Source of the DNA: Gallibacter sp963634825
Lineage (GTDB): Bacteria; Bacillota; Clostridia; Peptostreptococcales; Anaerovoracaceae
DNA: 7,081 nt
NCBI GenBank assembly: GCA_963634825.1
Contig: CAVHCP010000029.1
Location: forward strand, 1 to 7,081
Direction: 5' to 3'
The position numbers and the translations under genes were made by a program. Below, piece by piece: positions 1-6,842 of the stretch. The notes below the pieces were generated by a model. The model was not told the origin of the DNA. It saw only the letters and a list, made by a program, of their open reading frames with translations, and did no database searches. Each line of letters opens with the position of its first letter. The first letter of the stretch is position 1.

Positions 1-63
1 GCGTATTACGACAAGGGGAGTGTTTGATGTCACTACGCAGAGGTATGTGTGATAATAACTACG

Positions 64-99
64 GATTATACCTGCGAAGATTGATTCGCAGGTATAATC
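64..99 (-). terminator. Perfect 15-bp inverted repeat at the operon end, probable terminator or 3'-end hairpin
   Basis: Bases 64-78 (GATTATACCTGCGAA) are exactly complementary to 85-99, with a 6-base loop at 79-84. On the minus strand the stem begins two bases after the TAG stop of the PP2C gene, which is where an operon terminator is expected. No clear U-tract follows on either strand: on the minus strand the next bases are CGTAGTTATTATC. It is therefore not a textbook intrinsic terminator. It could instead be an mRNA 3'-stabilising hairpin or a bidirectional structure shared with a gene to the left. The 63 bases between it and the window edge contain no gene I can support. Confidence 0.5.
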
Positions 100-101
100 T
101 G

Positions 102-968
102 CTATTTGCCCACGGCTACCACACTATTCGCTTTAGCAAAACCTGTATCGGAATCAATATAGCACATCAAAAGTGTGATATCATCCCCACAACCATGCTC
201 ACTTGTTTCGGAGAGCCAACCTTTTAGGTTTGCACCAATAACATCACAACCGTGTTGCTTTATCATTTCAAAATAGTCAACACAAGTCTTTTTAAATTCA
301 TCCTCGTTTTTGTAGCTATTGGAAAATCCATCTGTCGAAAGCATAAATAGCGAAGGAACGCTTTCGTCAAGCTTTCTTCGCCTGACGATTGTGATAGCCT
401 TTTCCCAAGAATCAACTTTGCTCAAGGAGTGAGTTTCGGTACCAAGTATCTTATCCGATACTAAAACCTCTTCAATACCATTATTATCAACATACGTAAT
501 ATCACCATCACCAATCTGGAAGGCAAATAGAAATATCGGAGTTATCAAAAGCCCCACAAGAGTTGTGCCATATTCCTTGTATATCTCAACTATATCCTTA
601 TCTCCTTCAGCGGTGAGGGGTACATCACGCTTGTTTTTTCTGTGTGCGATTAGCACTCGTCGTTTCCATTCGTCATCTACGGCTTGTGCTACCTTAGTAT
701 CTCCTTCTCTGTTTAGGTATGTCAAAAGCATTTCGAGATTGTCCTTGTATCCCATATAAAATTCCTGCATCACCTTGCAAAAGACATTTACAGCAATGCT
801 TGAACCTGATTTGCTGAAGGGACAGGCTTTACTACCATGACCATCTGCAATGGCAAGAATAACCGAACCATCCTCAAATTCAATTTTTTTCATGCTATCC
901 TGACATACAATCTTTTTTCTTTTGTGAGAAGTACCTCGCACACTTTCACCGAATACAATTCGTTTCAT
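102..968 (-). CDS. PP2C-family Ser/Thr protein phosphatase
   Basis: This 288-residue cytosolic protein should be a metal-dependent (Mn/Mg) phosphatase that removes phosphate from Ser/Thr residues. The PP2C signature runs in order: QD at residues 23-24, the metal-binding ADGHGS at 41-46 (D42), GTT at 134-136, IGDGD at 152-156, STDGFSN at 211-217 (D213) and GDD at 261-263. All the acidic metal ligands I can place are present, so it looks catalytically competent. There is no signal peptide or membrane segment. It is the last gene of the operon, 31 bases after the vWA gene and two genes after the kinase, so the kinase and its targets are the natural substrates (inference). The ATG at 966-968 has only a distant AGAGAGG (spacing 11), so translation may be modest. 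Kinase/PP2C/vWA gene sets are known as TerY-P triads. Confidence 0.93.
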   Translation of the reverse strand: MKRIVFGESVRGTSHKRKKIVCQDSMKKIEFEDGSVILAIADGHGSKACPFSKSGSSIAVNVFCKVMQEFYMGYKDNLEMLLTYLNREGDTKVAQAVDDEWKRRVLIAHRKNKRDVPLTAEGDKDIVEIYKEYGTTLVGLLITPIFLFAFQIGDGDITYVDNNGIEEVLVSDKILGTETHSLSKVDSWEKAITIVRRRKLDESVPSLFMLSTDGFSNSYKNEDEFKKTCVDYFEMIKQHGCDVIGANLKGWLSETSEHGCGDDITLLMCYIDSDTGFAKANSVVAVGK

Positions 969-994
969 TGTGCAGTCATCCTCTCTGTCCTTTT
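965..994 (-). promoter_or_regulatory. Weak PP2C ribosome binding site with a possible four-codon leader
   Basis: AGAGAGG at 980-986 lies 11 bases before the PP2C start codon, longer than the 6-9 bases seen for the other genes here. An AAAAGGA at 988-994 is better placed (8 bases) for an ATG at 977-979. That ATG opens a four-codon reading frame (M-T-A-Q) whose TGA overlaps the PP2C ATG as ATGA. This could couple translation of the phosphatase to the leader, or it may be chance. Confidence 0.35.
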
Positions 995-999
995 AAGCA

Positions 1000-1734
1000 T
1001 TACCAAACATCATCTGCGCCGATATCAGTAGGATCAGGAATATTATTCATATCCAAAACTAAAGGTGCATTTGTACTGTTGATAGCATCATCTGTAGGTG
1101 CTTCAAGAAGGTTCATTGGCTGGCTTGCAGGAGCAGATACCACGGATGCGGCGGTAGATGCCCATTTGATCATTTTAACAAGAGCCTGTGGGTTGTTTGC
1201 CTGGAGAATCAGCTCACGATTGCCTGTAAACTCCTGCAAGATATCATCGTCTGCATCTTGACCGATAGAGATAGCAATACGAACCGCTTTCTTTGCCCAT
1301 GGCAGGTGCAGTAGCTCATCTAAGCTCTTCTTATAATCGTCAGTAGGTTGACCGTCAGAAAGTAGCACGATAACCGGTGGCAGGGCTCTATCTGTCATAG
1401 GTGGAATAGTTAGCTGTCCTGCTAAAAGTTCGAATGCTTTTCCGAGATCTGTAACTCCGCCTGCTTCAAGGTCATTCCAAGCGAAATCCTCGATATTTAC
1501 GGGATCAGAAGTCACCCAAGAAGCTCCTGTAGAAAATTTCAAGGTTCTTACCATAAGCTGTGCATTTGGATTGTCCTTTGCAGCATCCACCATTTCGGGG
1601 ATAGTGGACTGGATTGCATGATTTACAGTTCCTATCTTTTCTCCGTACATAGAACCGGAACAATCAACCAGCCAAAAAAAGTGCAACGGTCTGCTTGCAA
1701 GTTCACCACCGGGGCGTTTTAATTGTTCTGCCAT
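1000..1734 (-). CDS. von Willebrand factor A domain protein, TerY-like
   Basis: This 244-residue protein is essentially a single vWA domain (about residues 15-195). It carries a complete metal-ion-dependent adhesion site: DCSGSM at 24-29 (D24, S26, S28), the T95-D96 pair in GGVTDLG, and D127 in LLSDGQPTDD. Such domains bind a partner through a metal-bridged acidic residue, and TerY-type proteins are cytosolic. No signal peptide or transmembrane helix is visible. The last 45 or so residues are an Ala/Pro/Asn/Asp-rich, probably disordered tail ending in an acidic ADDVW. The start is fixed by GAGGAGG at 1743-1749, 8 bases before the ATG. It lies between the kinase (32-base gap) and the PP2C phosphatase (31-base gap), the composition of a TerY-P triad. 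Its likely role is a scaffold or allosteric partner for those enzymes; the target is unknown. Confidence 0.9.
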   Translation of the reverse strand: MAEQLKRPGGELASRPLHFFWLVDCSGSMYGEKIGTVNHAIQSTIPEMVDAAKDNPNAQLMVRTLKFSTGASWVTSDPVNIEDFAWNDLEAGGVTDLGKAFELLAGQLTIPPMTDRALPPVIVLLSDGQPTDDYKKSLDELLHLPWAKKAVRIAISIGQDADDDILQEFTGNRELILQANNPQALVKMIKWASTAASVVSAPASQPMNLLEAPTDDAINSTNAPLVLDMNNIPDPTDIGADDVW

Positions 1735-1766
1735 TATAATTTCCTCCTCATTTATATAATTTTAAC

Positions 1767-3068
1767 TTATTTAAATTCGCCGACAACGCGGCCAAAATCA
1801 ATCTTTGTATCTTTTGCTATAGTCGCGCTTTTGCCTATAGCAAGAGCAATTTGCATACCATCGGGCTTGATATAAGTCCAATGTTCCTTGCTTTCGTTTT
1901 TGATACCCCATATATCGGGATTATTTGGATTTTGTACAACCGAGCCTACAACAGTAGTCATATCATAGTCATCATAGAGATGATGAGCATAAAGCTTTGC
2001 ATTTTTATGAAGAAGTATCCTGTTTTTGCCGATGACAAGTGATGCGGGCATTGGAACAGGCGACTGACAATTCCAACAAACATGAGCAACTGACTTATCC
2101 TTTTTAGTGTCATCATAAAAGACTTCTGCGCCACATTTAGGGCAAAAGGTGATACCCGTAATAAGATTGGCAAAGGCTTCCATCCATTTCTTTTCTGTGA
2201 TCCTTTTGTTTGGGGAAGTCAAGCCGACGGTAAAGGACTTAGTAAATAAATCCTTTATAGCCTGCGGATATAGGTCCCAATAGATGAGAACATTGTCTTG
2301 GTAGCCTGTTACAGGTCTGTTTGTCTTATTGCTTGGATCAAATACAAATATAGGATTTGTGCCATATAATTTATTCATAGCATGTATGTCCATACATCTA
2401 ATATCGGCCTCTTGCTTGCCTTCAAGAGGGTGGCCCATCATAAACATATAAAACAAAAGCACCGCAAGCGAATAAAGGTCGGTATTTCTCGATGGCTTAG
2501 CCTTCCCGACGACAATTTCGGGAGCCATAAATCTTGGAGTGCCATAAACCGAGCTATTATCCACTCCATTCGCCGCAACATTATCATTATCACATATCAG
2601 GACATCACCGTTGTCAGGATCAAAAAACAGATTTCCAAAAGAAATATCCCGATAGCTGTAGCCCATCGCATGCAATTTTTGATAGCCGTCTGTAAGATTG
2701 TATGCGGCCCTACACAAAGAATAAAATGAAGGCTCTGCACGACGCTTCATCATATCAACGATGCTTTTGAAATTTTTAGGGCGCAGTGGCATTATGTAGC
2801 CAAATGGCTCGCCGTAGCTTTTAAAAATAATATCTTGAGGCCAAAGGAAAGAAGGATCAGGAGATCCTTTTGCAATTAAATTGTCAAGGATATCCTTTTG
2901 CTCTCGTGTAGCCATATGCTTAAAATACCATTTCAAAGCGTAGTGCTTGCCATTTGAGGTTACATCATAAACTTCACCTTGTCCGCCTGCGCCAAGAAAT
3001 GAGACTACCTTGTATTTTGTTGAACTTTCAGATGTGAGAAAAGTTCCTGCTTTGAGCTGTCCGTCCAT
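1767..3068 (-). CDS. Ser/Thr protein kinase with zinc ribbon and FHA-like C-terminal domain (TerY-P triad type)
   Basis: This is a 433-residue cytosolic protein. Residues about 18-305 are a protein kinase: glycine loop GAGGQGEVY at 26-34, ATP-binding K46 in ALKW, catalytic loop YRDISFGN with D141 and N146, metal-binding D160, activation-segment end GTPRFMAPE at 176-184, and helix-F D197 in NTDLYS. The HRD motif is YRD, and DFG is replaced by DND (160-162). All core catalytic residues remain, so activity is expected. A zinc ribbon follows, with CPKC at 309-312 and CWNC at 331-334. The last 85-90 residues are beta-rich and end in a pattern resembling the final strands of an FHA domain, but without the conserved phosphothreonine-binding Arg/Ser/Asn (my reading, low certainty). 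FLWPQD at 75-80 matches my recollection of TerY-P kinases. GGAGGG lies 6 bases before the ATG and abuts the upstream stop codon, giving tight coupling to the PH-like gene. Confidence 0.92.
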   Translation of the reverse strand: MDGQLKAGTFLTSESSTKYKVVSFLGAGGQGEVYDVTSNGKHYALKWYFKHMATREQKDILDNLIAKGSPDPSFLWPQDIIFKSYGEPFGYIMPLRPKNFKSIVDMMKRRAEPSFYSLCRAAYNLTDGYQKLHAMGYSYRDISFGNLFFDPDNGDVLICDNDNVAANGVDNSSVYGTPRFMAPEIVVGKAKPSRNTDLYSLAVLLFYMFMMGHPLEGKQEADIRCMDIHAMNKLYGTNPIFVFDPSNKTNRPVTGYQDNVLIYWDLYPQAIKDLFTKSFTVGLTSPNKRITEKKWMEAFANLITGITFCPKCGAEVFYDDTKKDKSVAHVCWNCQSPVPMPASLVIGKNRILLHKNAKLYAHHLYDDYDMTTVVGSVVQNPNNPDIWGIKNESKEHWTYIKPDGMQIALAIGKSATIAKDTKIDFGRVVGEFK

Positions 3069-3079
3069 TTGTTTCCCTC

Positions 3080-3580
3080 CTATCGTACTTGCTGCAGGAC
3101 TGCGTGCACAATCCCGCCATCAGGTACAAACAATCTAATTGTATTTTTGCTAAACTGTAGTTCCACACAGTTGCTATACGGGCTAAGAGCAATAAGACTA
3201 TCTATCTTTTTGTCAAAGCCGTTAGTATCGCTAACAAAAATAATACGCTTGTTGGTTATATACAGTATCCCTTTAAATCTGTCATATTGAACCCTGTCAA
3301 CAACATCAGTATTGCCACCGCCTAAATAAATGCGAGTCCCCTTAAAAAGTCCCGGCATACTAAAGCCACCGTTTTTGCGGGCATATCTTTTTCGAATGGT
3401 TTCTTTTTCGTAGATTGCTTTATCTATGTAGTGGCAGTGCTCTCCACTCTTCAAAAATAGCTTATTGGTATTGAGAATAGGCAGTCTGCCTTGCATAATC
3501 TCTTGCTTTGCCGCAACAGGCAAAATACTCGAAACTACAGGTGTGTTTTGCTGTGGATTAAATAAATCACGAAAACCCAT
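3080..3580 (-). CDS. Small GRAM/PH-like domain protein, function unknown
   Basis: This 166-residue protein is not one I recognise by name. Residues about 48-155 look like a bacterial PH/GRAM-type beta-barrel. The clearest part is GILYITNKRIIFV at 104-116, the strand-turn-strand signature of such domains, followed by FDKKIDSLIALSPYSNCVEL and a further strand ending FVPDG. A preceding segment contains LPILNTNKLFLKSGE (33-47), which leads into the barrel. There is no signal peptide, transmembrane helix or catalytic motif. PH/GRAM folds commonly bind lipids, phosphopeptides or other proteins, so an adaptor or membrane-tethering role beside the kinase is plausible (inference). The start is supported by GGAGG at 3588-3592, 7 bases before the ATG. 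The gaps are 17 bases to the LRR gene and 11 bases to the kinase, so co-translation with both is likely. Confidence 0.8.
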   Translation of the reverse strand: MGFRDLFNPQQNTPVVSSILPVAAKQEIMQGRLPILNTNKLFLKSGEHCHYIDKAIYEKETIRKRYARKNGGFSMPGLFKGTRIYLGGGNTDVVDRVQYDRFKGILYITNKRIIFVSDTNGFDKKIDSLIALSPYSNCVELQFSKNTIRLFVPDGGIVHAVLQQVR

Positions 3581-3597
3581 ATAAAAACCTCCATTCG

Positions 3598-4695
3598 CTA
3601 GTAGACTAACTGAAATTTTATATTATGACTTCTTGCATATTTTTCTGCGACGGAAAGCCGTTGACAAAGAAGTGTAAACTTTGGATGAACATTTTTAAAA
3701 GCATTCTCGCCGATAGTTTTGACTGACTTCGGTATCAGAAGATTTTGTAGCGAGCTGCAATCTTCAAATGCGCTTTCTCCAATCTGCTCGACGCATTCGG
3801 GCAACTCGATATCTGTTAAGAGTTCGCAGCCACTAAATAATTTACCGGGGATATAGTTGATACTTTTTGGTATTTTCACATTTTTTAAGCGCGTACAATC
3901 TGCAAAAGCTCCTTCCCCAAGCTGAGATATAGTTTTAGGGATAGTGACTTTTTTTAGCGCAGTCCCTGAAAAAGCATATTTGCCAATTTGCTCAAGACCG
4001 ACAGGAAGCGAAGCTGTTGTCAGGTTTGAGCATCCCATAAAGGCGCTATCTTGGATTTCCTTTATGGAAGAGGGGAAGACAACCTGCTTTAGATTAGGGC
4101 AGCCCTTAAATGCACTGTCTCCGATTAATGTTATTCCTTCGGTCAGTATAACATCCTCTACTTCATACTCCGCAAAAGAGGAAGGCATAATCCGTTTTAC
4201 GGGCAGTCCATTATAGTAGTTCGAAAATATGAGCGTTTTTTTATTTTCACCCAAAAAACCTAAAACGCCATAGCCCTCCGGGATTTTAGTATATTTAAAT
4301 AAATCAGCGTATTGCTTGCTATTGTCAAGGGCTTTTTCGTCCACTATTGCAGGAGTCGCTCCTGCCTTGCCCTTGCTTATCTTGATGTCACAGGGCTTTT
4401 TGAGGATATTTTGACCATAGCAAACGCACCAAACAGAAACTGCCCAATCGGCATTTAATCTGCTTACACCAAATTCGTCAATCATACGCTTGACATAACG
4501 ATATGCAAAAGCATTATTGATTTGCGAGCAAGCCTGTATATCCGCAACAATTCCGAGAGCATATACTGTATTTAATAAGTTTATCTGTATTTGTTGATCC
4601 GGGAAATAATCCTTCATCAATGCAAGAAATTTCTTTTTATCACTCACAGCATCGGGATAGTCTTTTAGTAGGTTTTCAAAGTCAGTTTGAAACAT
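3598..4695 (-). CDS. Leucine-rich-repeat protein (BspA type) with alpha-helical N-terminal domain
   Basis: This 365-residue protein has two parts. Residues 1-100 are mostly helical. They end with a segment containing RMIDEFGVSRLNADWAVSVW and a CYG, a pattern I associate with a recurrent domain in clostridial multidomain proteins (recollection, not a search). Residues about 175-345 hold BspA-type leucine-rich repeats with a 22-23 residue period, repeat starts being at 195, 218, 241, 263, 286, 309 and 332 (consensus AFxGCxxLxxVxIPxSVxxIGxx). Unlike many BspA-type proteins it has no signal peptide or cell-wall anchor, so it should act in the cytoplasm. LRR surfaces bind proteins, so recognition of a phage or host partner is a reasonable guess but unproven. 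The start is backed by GGAGG at 4703-4707, 7 bases before the ATG. It follows brxL by 27 bases and precedes the PH-like gene by 17. Confidence 0.87.
   Translation of the reverse strand: MFQTDFENLLKDYPDAVSDKKKFLALMKDYFPDQQIQINLLNTVYALGIVADIQACSQINNAFAYRYVKRMIDEFGVSRLNADWAVSVWCVCYGQNILKKPCDIKISKGKAGATPAIVDEKALDNSKQYADLFKYTKIPEGYGVLGFLGENKKTLIFSNYYNGLPVKRIMPSSFAEYEVEDVILTEGITLIGDSAFKGCPNLKQVVFPSSIKEIQDSAFMGCSNLTTASLPVGLEQIGKYAFSGTALKKVTIPKTISQLGEGAFADCTRLKNVKIPKSINYIPGKLFSGCELLTDIELPECVEQIGESAFEDCSSLQNLLIPKSVKTIGENAFKNVHPKFTLLCQRLSVAEKYARSHNIKFQLVY
3661..4113 (-). repeat. Tandem leucine-rich-repeat coding units
   Basis: About seven consecutive 66-69 base units encode the 22-23 residue repeats of the LRR protein. 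Similarity is mainly at protein level (AF, G-C, L, IP, IG positions); the bases have diverged, so this is an old repeat array rather than a recent expansion. Confidence 0.8.
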
Positions 4696-4722
4696 ATTTT
4701 AACCTCCGGTAAATAGCTGTTA

Positions 4723-6816
4723 TCAATCAACTCCAAGAGCTTTAAATACTGCCTCTTCGGGAGTCGAATAAAAGATGAGACTAAATGCCCCGACAAGATC
4801 CGAAGGGACAGAGCCTATATCCGTAGCTGAGGTGATAGGTAGTAAGACCTTCTTTGCTCCGCTGTCTAAGCATACCTGCAGTACATTTGCCAAGTCCTCG
4901 ACCTTGAGGATGGTACCGCTGATGCTGATCTCACCAAGCACAGCAAGACTACCCAAAACAGGCCTGTTGAGTGAGGCAGAGCATATCGCTATCAGGGTAG
5001 GCAAAGCCATATATTTTGACATACTGATGCCTTGAAGGTCTTGATAGTTGACAATATAGTCTTTTGTAGTCGTACTGATGCTGGCGCTAATAGCGTTCGA
5101 ATTTGCCTTAAGGTAATTGAAAGCAGTATTGGTAGCTTCCTTTGTCTCGCGGTCAGTACCAATGCCTGTCCTCTCAAACTTACCATTGCCCGGTAGCATT
5201 TGAGTTTCGAGGCGATATACTCCGACAAGTCCGCCTTTACTTCGTGAAACGGTATAAACCTGACCGGGGCTACTCATACCATCTGGGATCAGCTTGCCGG
5301 CACCCTGCTCGGGAACAGGCACATAAGTTTCTTCGAAGCTCTCATTGTCGATATAGGAAAAGTTTACATCATAAAACTCCATACCACCGATTTTTTTGAG
5401 CTGTTCCTTGACTCTGCGACGCATCTCAAGTGAGAATGCAACGATTTCCTCCATTTCTTCCTTAGAGCAAACACCGTCAGGATAAAGGATTTTTGTAAAG
5501 CCCGATACCATTTTGCGGACTGCTATAGTATCACGTTGATTGAGGTTAGAGCCAAATTTAAAATACTTATCGCAAGCATCTCCAAATGGCTCTTTTCTCA
5601 TTTCTCGCAAAAATTCGGAGAGAAAGTCTGTTATAAAGCCATATTCGTCTGTAAAAAACTCCGGACGATATTTAGGAATCTCCCAACCCGGGATATAACA
5701 GTGCATACGGTCAAGAAAAGCCGTATCATAAGCCATAGCCACAGGGAAAGGCTCAAAGAGGTGCGAGGTTTTTAAAAGTACATCAACGCTTTGATTTATA
5801 TTGCCTACAAATACCATAGATGCCGAAGCTGTTTTTTCTTCCTTGCCACGAGCAAATGACCCCGAAGCCATATAGTCCTTCATAATTTGTATCGCATCCT
5901 TGTCCTTGAAGGTTATACCGGCAACTTCATCAAAAGCAACACAGTCCCATAAACCTACAAGACCGACCTGCTTTGTACCGATATTGTAAAAAAGATTTGC
6001 AACAGTAGTTTGCCCACCCGATACAAGGATGCTGTTTGGCGAAATTTCTTTATACAAATGAGATTTGCCTGTGCTCCTTGGACCAAGCTCGCAAAGATTG
6101 AAGTTGTTTTCTACAAGCGGCAACATACGTGCAAGCAACAACCATTTTTCTCTGTATGTAAATTTGTCTGCCTCCATTCCTGTAGAGCGAAGCATAAGGG
6201 TAAGCCATTCTTCTTTTGTAAAAGCCGATCTTGCGTTTTTGATTTCATCAAGGTCTATATGTGGCATCTGAATAGGTGTCAGCTTATGAACCCTAATAGG
6301 ATTGACCTTTTCGTCTTCTTCAATAAACTCGTATTCCAGCTGCATAATACACCAAATACCACCGCACAGAAGGCGATCGTATTTTTGCACATATTCGGGG
6401 CGCAGAGGGATGCCTTTGATACCGAGATTAGAAAACTCAGCTTCGTATCTATCCTCCTTAATATTTAGGTGCGCGGTAATACGGTCTATAACTGTATATG
6501 AGCCTTTTTCACGCAAAATGGAAAGTATTTTTTGGGACTCATCAGGTCTGACATAGTTGTCTGCCAAAATGTGTTTTACAGTATTGACGCCATCCTCGAT
6601 GATAGCGGGATCATCGGTGCTGCAATATTGACCGAGCAGGAACTCAAGCACATAGACCGGTACATTAGCACCTTCTTTGATGGACTTAGTTAGATCCTTA
6701 CGGACTATCTTGCCGTCAAAATAGGCACGAAGCTTTTTATTTAAGGCTTCAGTTGGGCTGAGCTCTCCGGCGGGCTCATCAGGTGTTATATTAGGGTTTG
6801 TCATGAATTCTTCCAT
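4723..6816 (-). CDS. brxL: BREX system AAA+/Lon-like protein BrxL
   Basis: This 697-residue protein is close to the usual length of BrxL, a component of type 1 and type 4 BREX phage-defence systems. The N-terminal BrxL domain (about 22-170) has the hallmark FDGKIVRKDLTKSIKEGANV (33-52), then DNYVRPDE and SNLGIKG. The AAA+ domain (about 200-470) has Walker A GPRSTGKS (245-252), Walker B VAFDE (293-297), a sensor-1-like N339 in FVGNIN and an arginine-finger candidate R370 in FLDR. The C-terminal part (about 585-697) is Lon-protease-like, but the position of the Lon catalytic lysine appears to be V645. It is therefore probably an ATP-driven DNA- or protein-handling machine rather than a protease, in line with published work describing BrxL as an MCM-like DNA-binding AAA+ ring. 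It follows the pglZ-like gene by 26 bases, the usual pglZ-brxL order of type 1 BREX. Confidence 0.96.
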   Translation of the reverse strand: MEEFMTNPNITPDEPAGELSPTEALNKKLRAYFDGKIVRKDLTKSIKEGANVPVYVLEFLLGQYCSTDDPAIIEDGVNTVKHILADNYVRPDESQKILSILREKGSYTVIDRITAHLNIKEDRYEAEFSNLGIKGIPLRPEYVQKYDRLLCGGIWCIMQLEYEFIEEDEKVNPIRVHKLTPIQMPHIDLDEIKNARSAFTKEEWLTLMLRSTGMEADKFTYREKWLLLARMLPLVENNFNLCELGPRSTGKSHLYKEISPNSILVSGGQTTVANLFYNIGTKQVGLVGLWDCVAFDEVAGITFKDKDAIQIMKDYMASGSFARGKEEKTASASMVFVGNINQSVDVLLKTSHLFEPFPVAMAYDTAFLDRMHCYIPGWEIPKYRPEFFTDEYGFITDFLSEFLREMRKEPFGDACDKYFKFGSNLNQRDTIAVRKMVSGFTKILYPDGVCSKEEMEEIVAFSLEMRRRVKEQLKKIGGMEFYDVNFSYIDNESFEETYVPVPEQGAGKLIPDGMSSPGQVYTVSRSKGGLVGVYRLETQMLPGNGKFERTGIGTDRETKEATNTAFNYLKANSNAISASISTTTKDYIVNYQDLQGISMSKYMALPTLIAICSASLNRPVLGSLAVLGEISISGTILKVEDLANVLQVCLDSGAKKVLLPITSATDIGSVPSDLVGAFSLIFYSTPEEAVFKALGVD

Positions 6817-6822
6817 CTGTTT

Positions 6823-6830
6823 GCTCCTCC
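6823..6830 (-). promoter_or_regulatory. Ribosome binding site of brxL
   Basis: GGAGGAGC on the minus strand lies about 7 bases before the ATG at 6814-6816. An in-frame second methionine (residue 5, near 6802-6804) would be about 19 bases away, so the first ATG is preferred. Confidence 0.8.
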
Positions 6831-6842
6831 TGCAAATATTAT

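Noticed and set aside
24..227. Plus-strand frame starting TTG-ATG after an AAGGGGAG sequence
   Set aside because: The binding-site-like sequence is well placed, but the frame runs through the inverted repeat and then antisense to the PP2C 3' end. Its composition (many Arg, Cys, His, Tyr) is unlike a real protein and no family is recognisable.
1735..1766. AT-rich gap between the kinase and vWA genes as a possible internal promoter, plus a tiny frame (ATG AGG AGG AAA TTA TAA) before the vWA start
   Set aside because: The gap is only 32 bases, has no recognisable -35 element, and its GAGGAGG is fully explained as the vWA ribosome binding site. The tiny frame is just that site read as codons.
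2382..2729. Plus-strand open frame of 115 codons inside the kinase gene
   Set aside because: It is antisense to the catalytic core, which carries all kinase motifs. The translated frame is Arg/His/Ile-rich without any family signal.
3661..4113. Regular spacing of about 69 bases that could suggest a CRISPR or satellite array
   Set aside because: The period equals the 23-residue LRR unit, the bases are not conserved between units, and there are no identical repeats separated by unique spacers.
6010..6468. Plus-strand open frame of 152 codons inside brxL
   Set aside because: It is antisense to the conserved AAA+ and N-terminal regions of BrxL, has Cys/Phe/Lys-rich nonsense-like composition, and shows no recognisable domain. 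It is a shadow of brxL.
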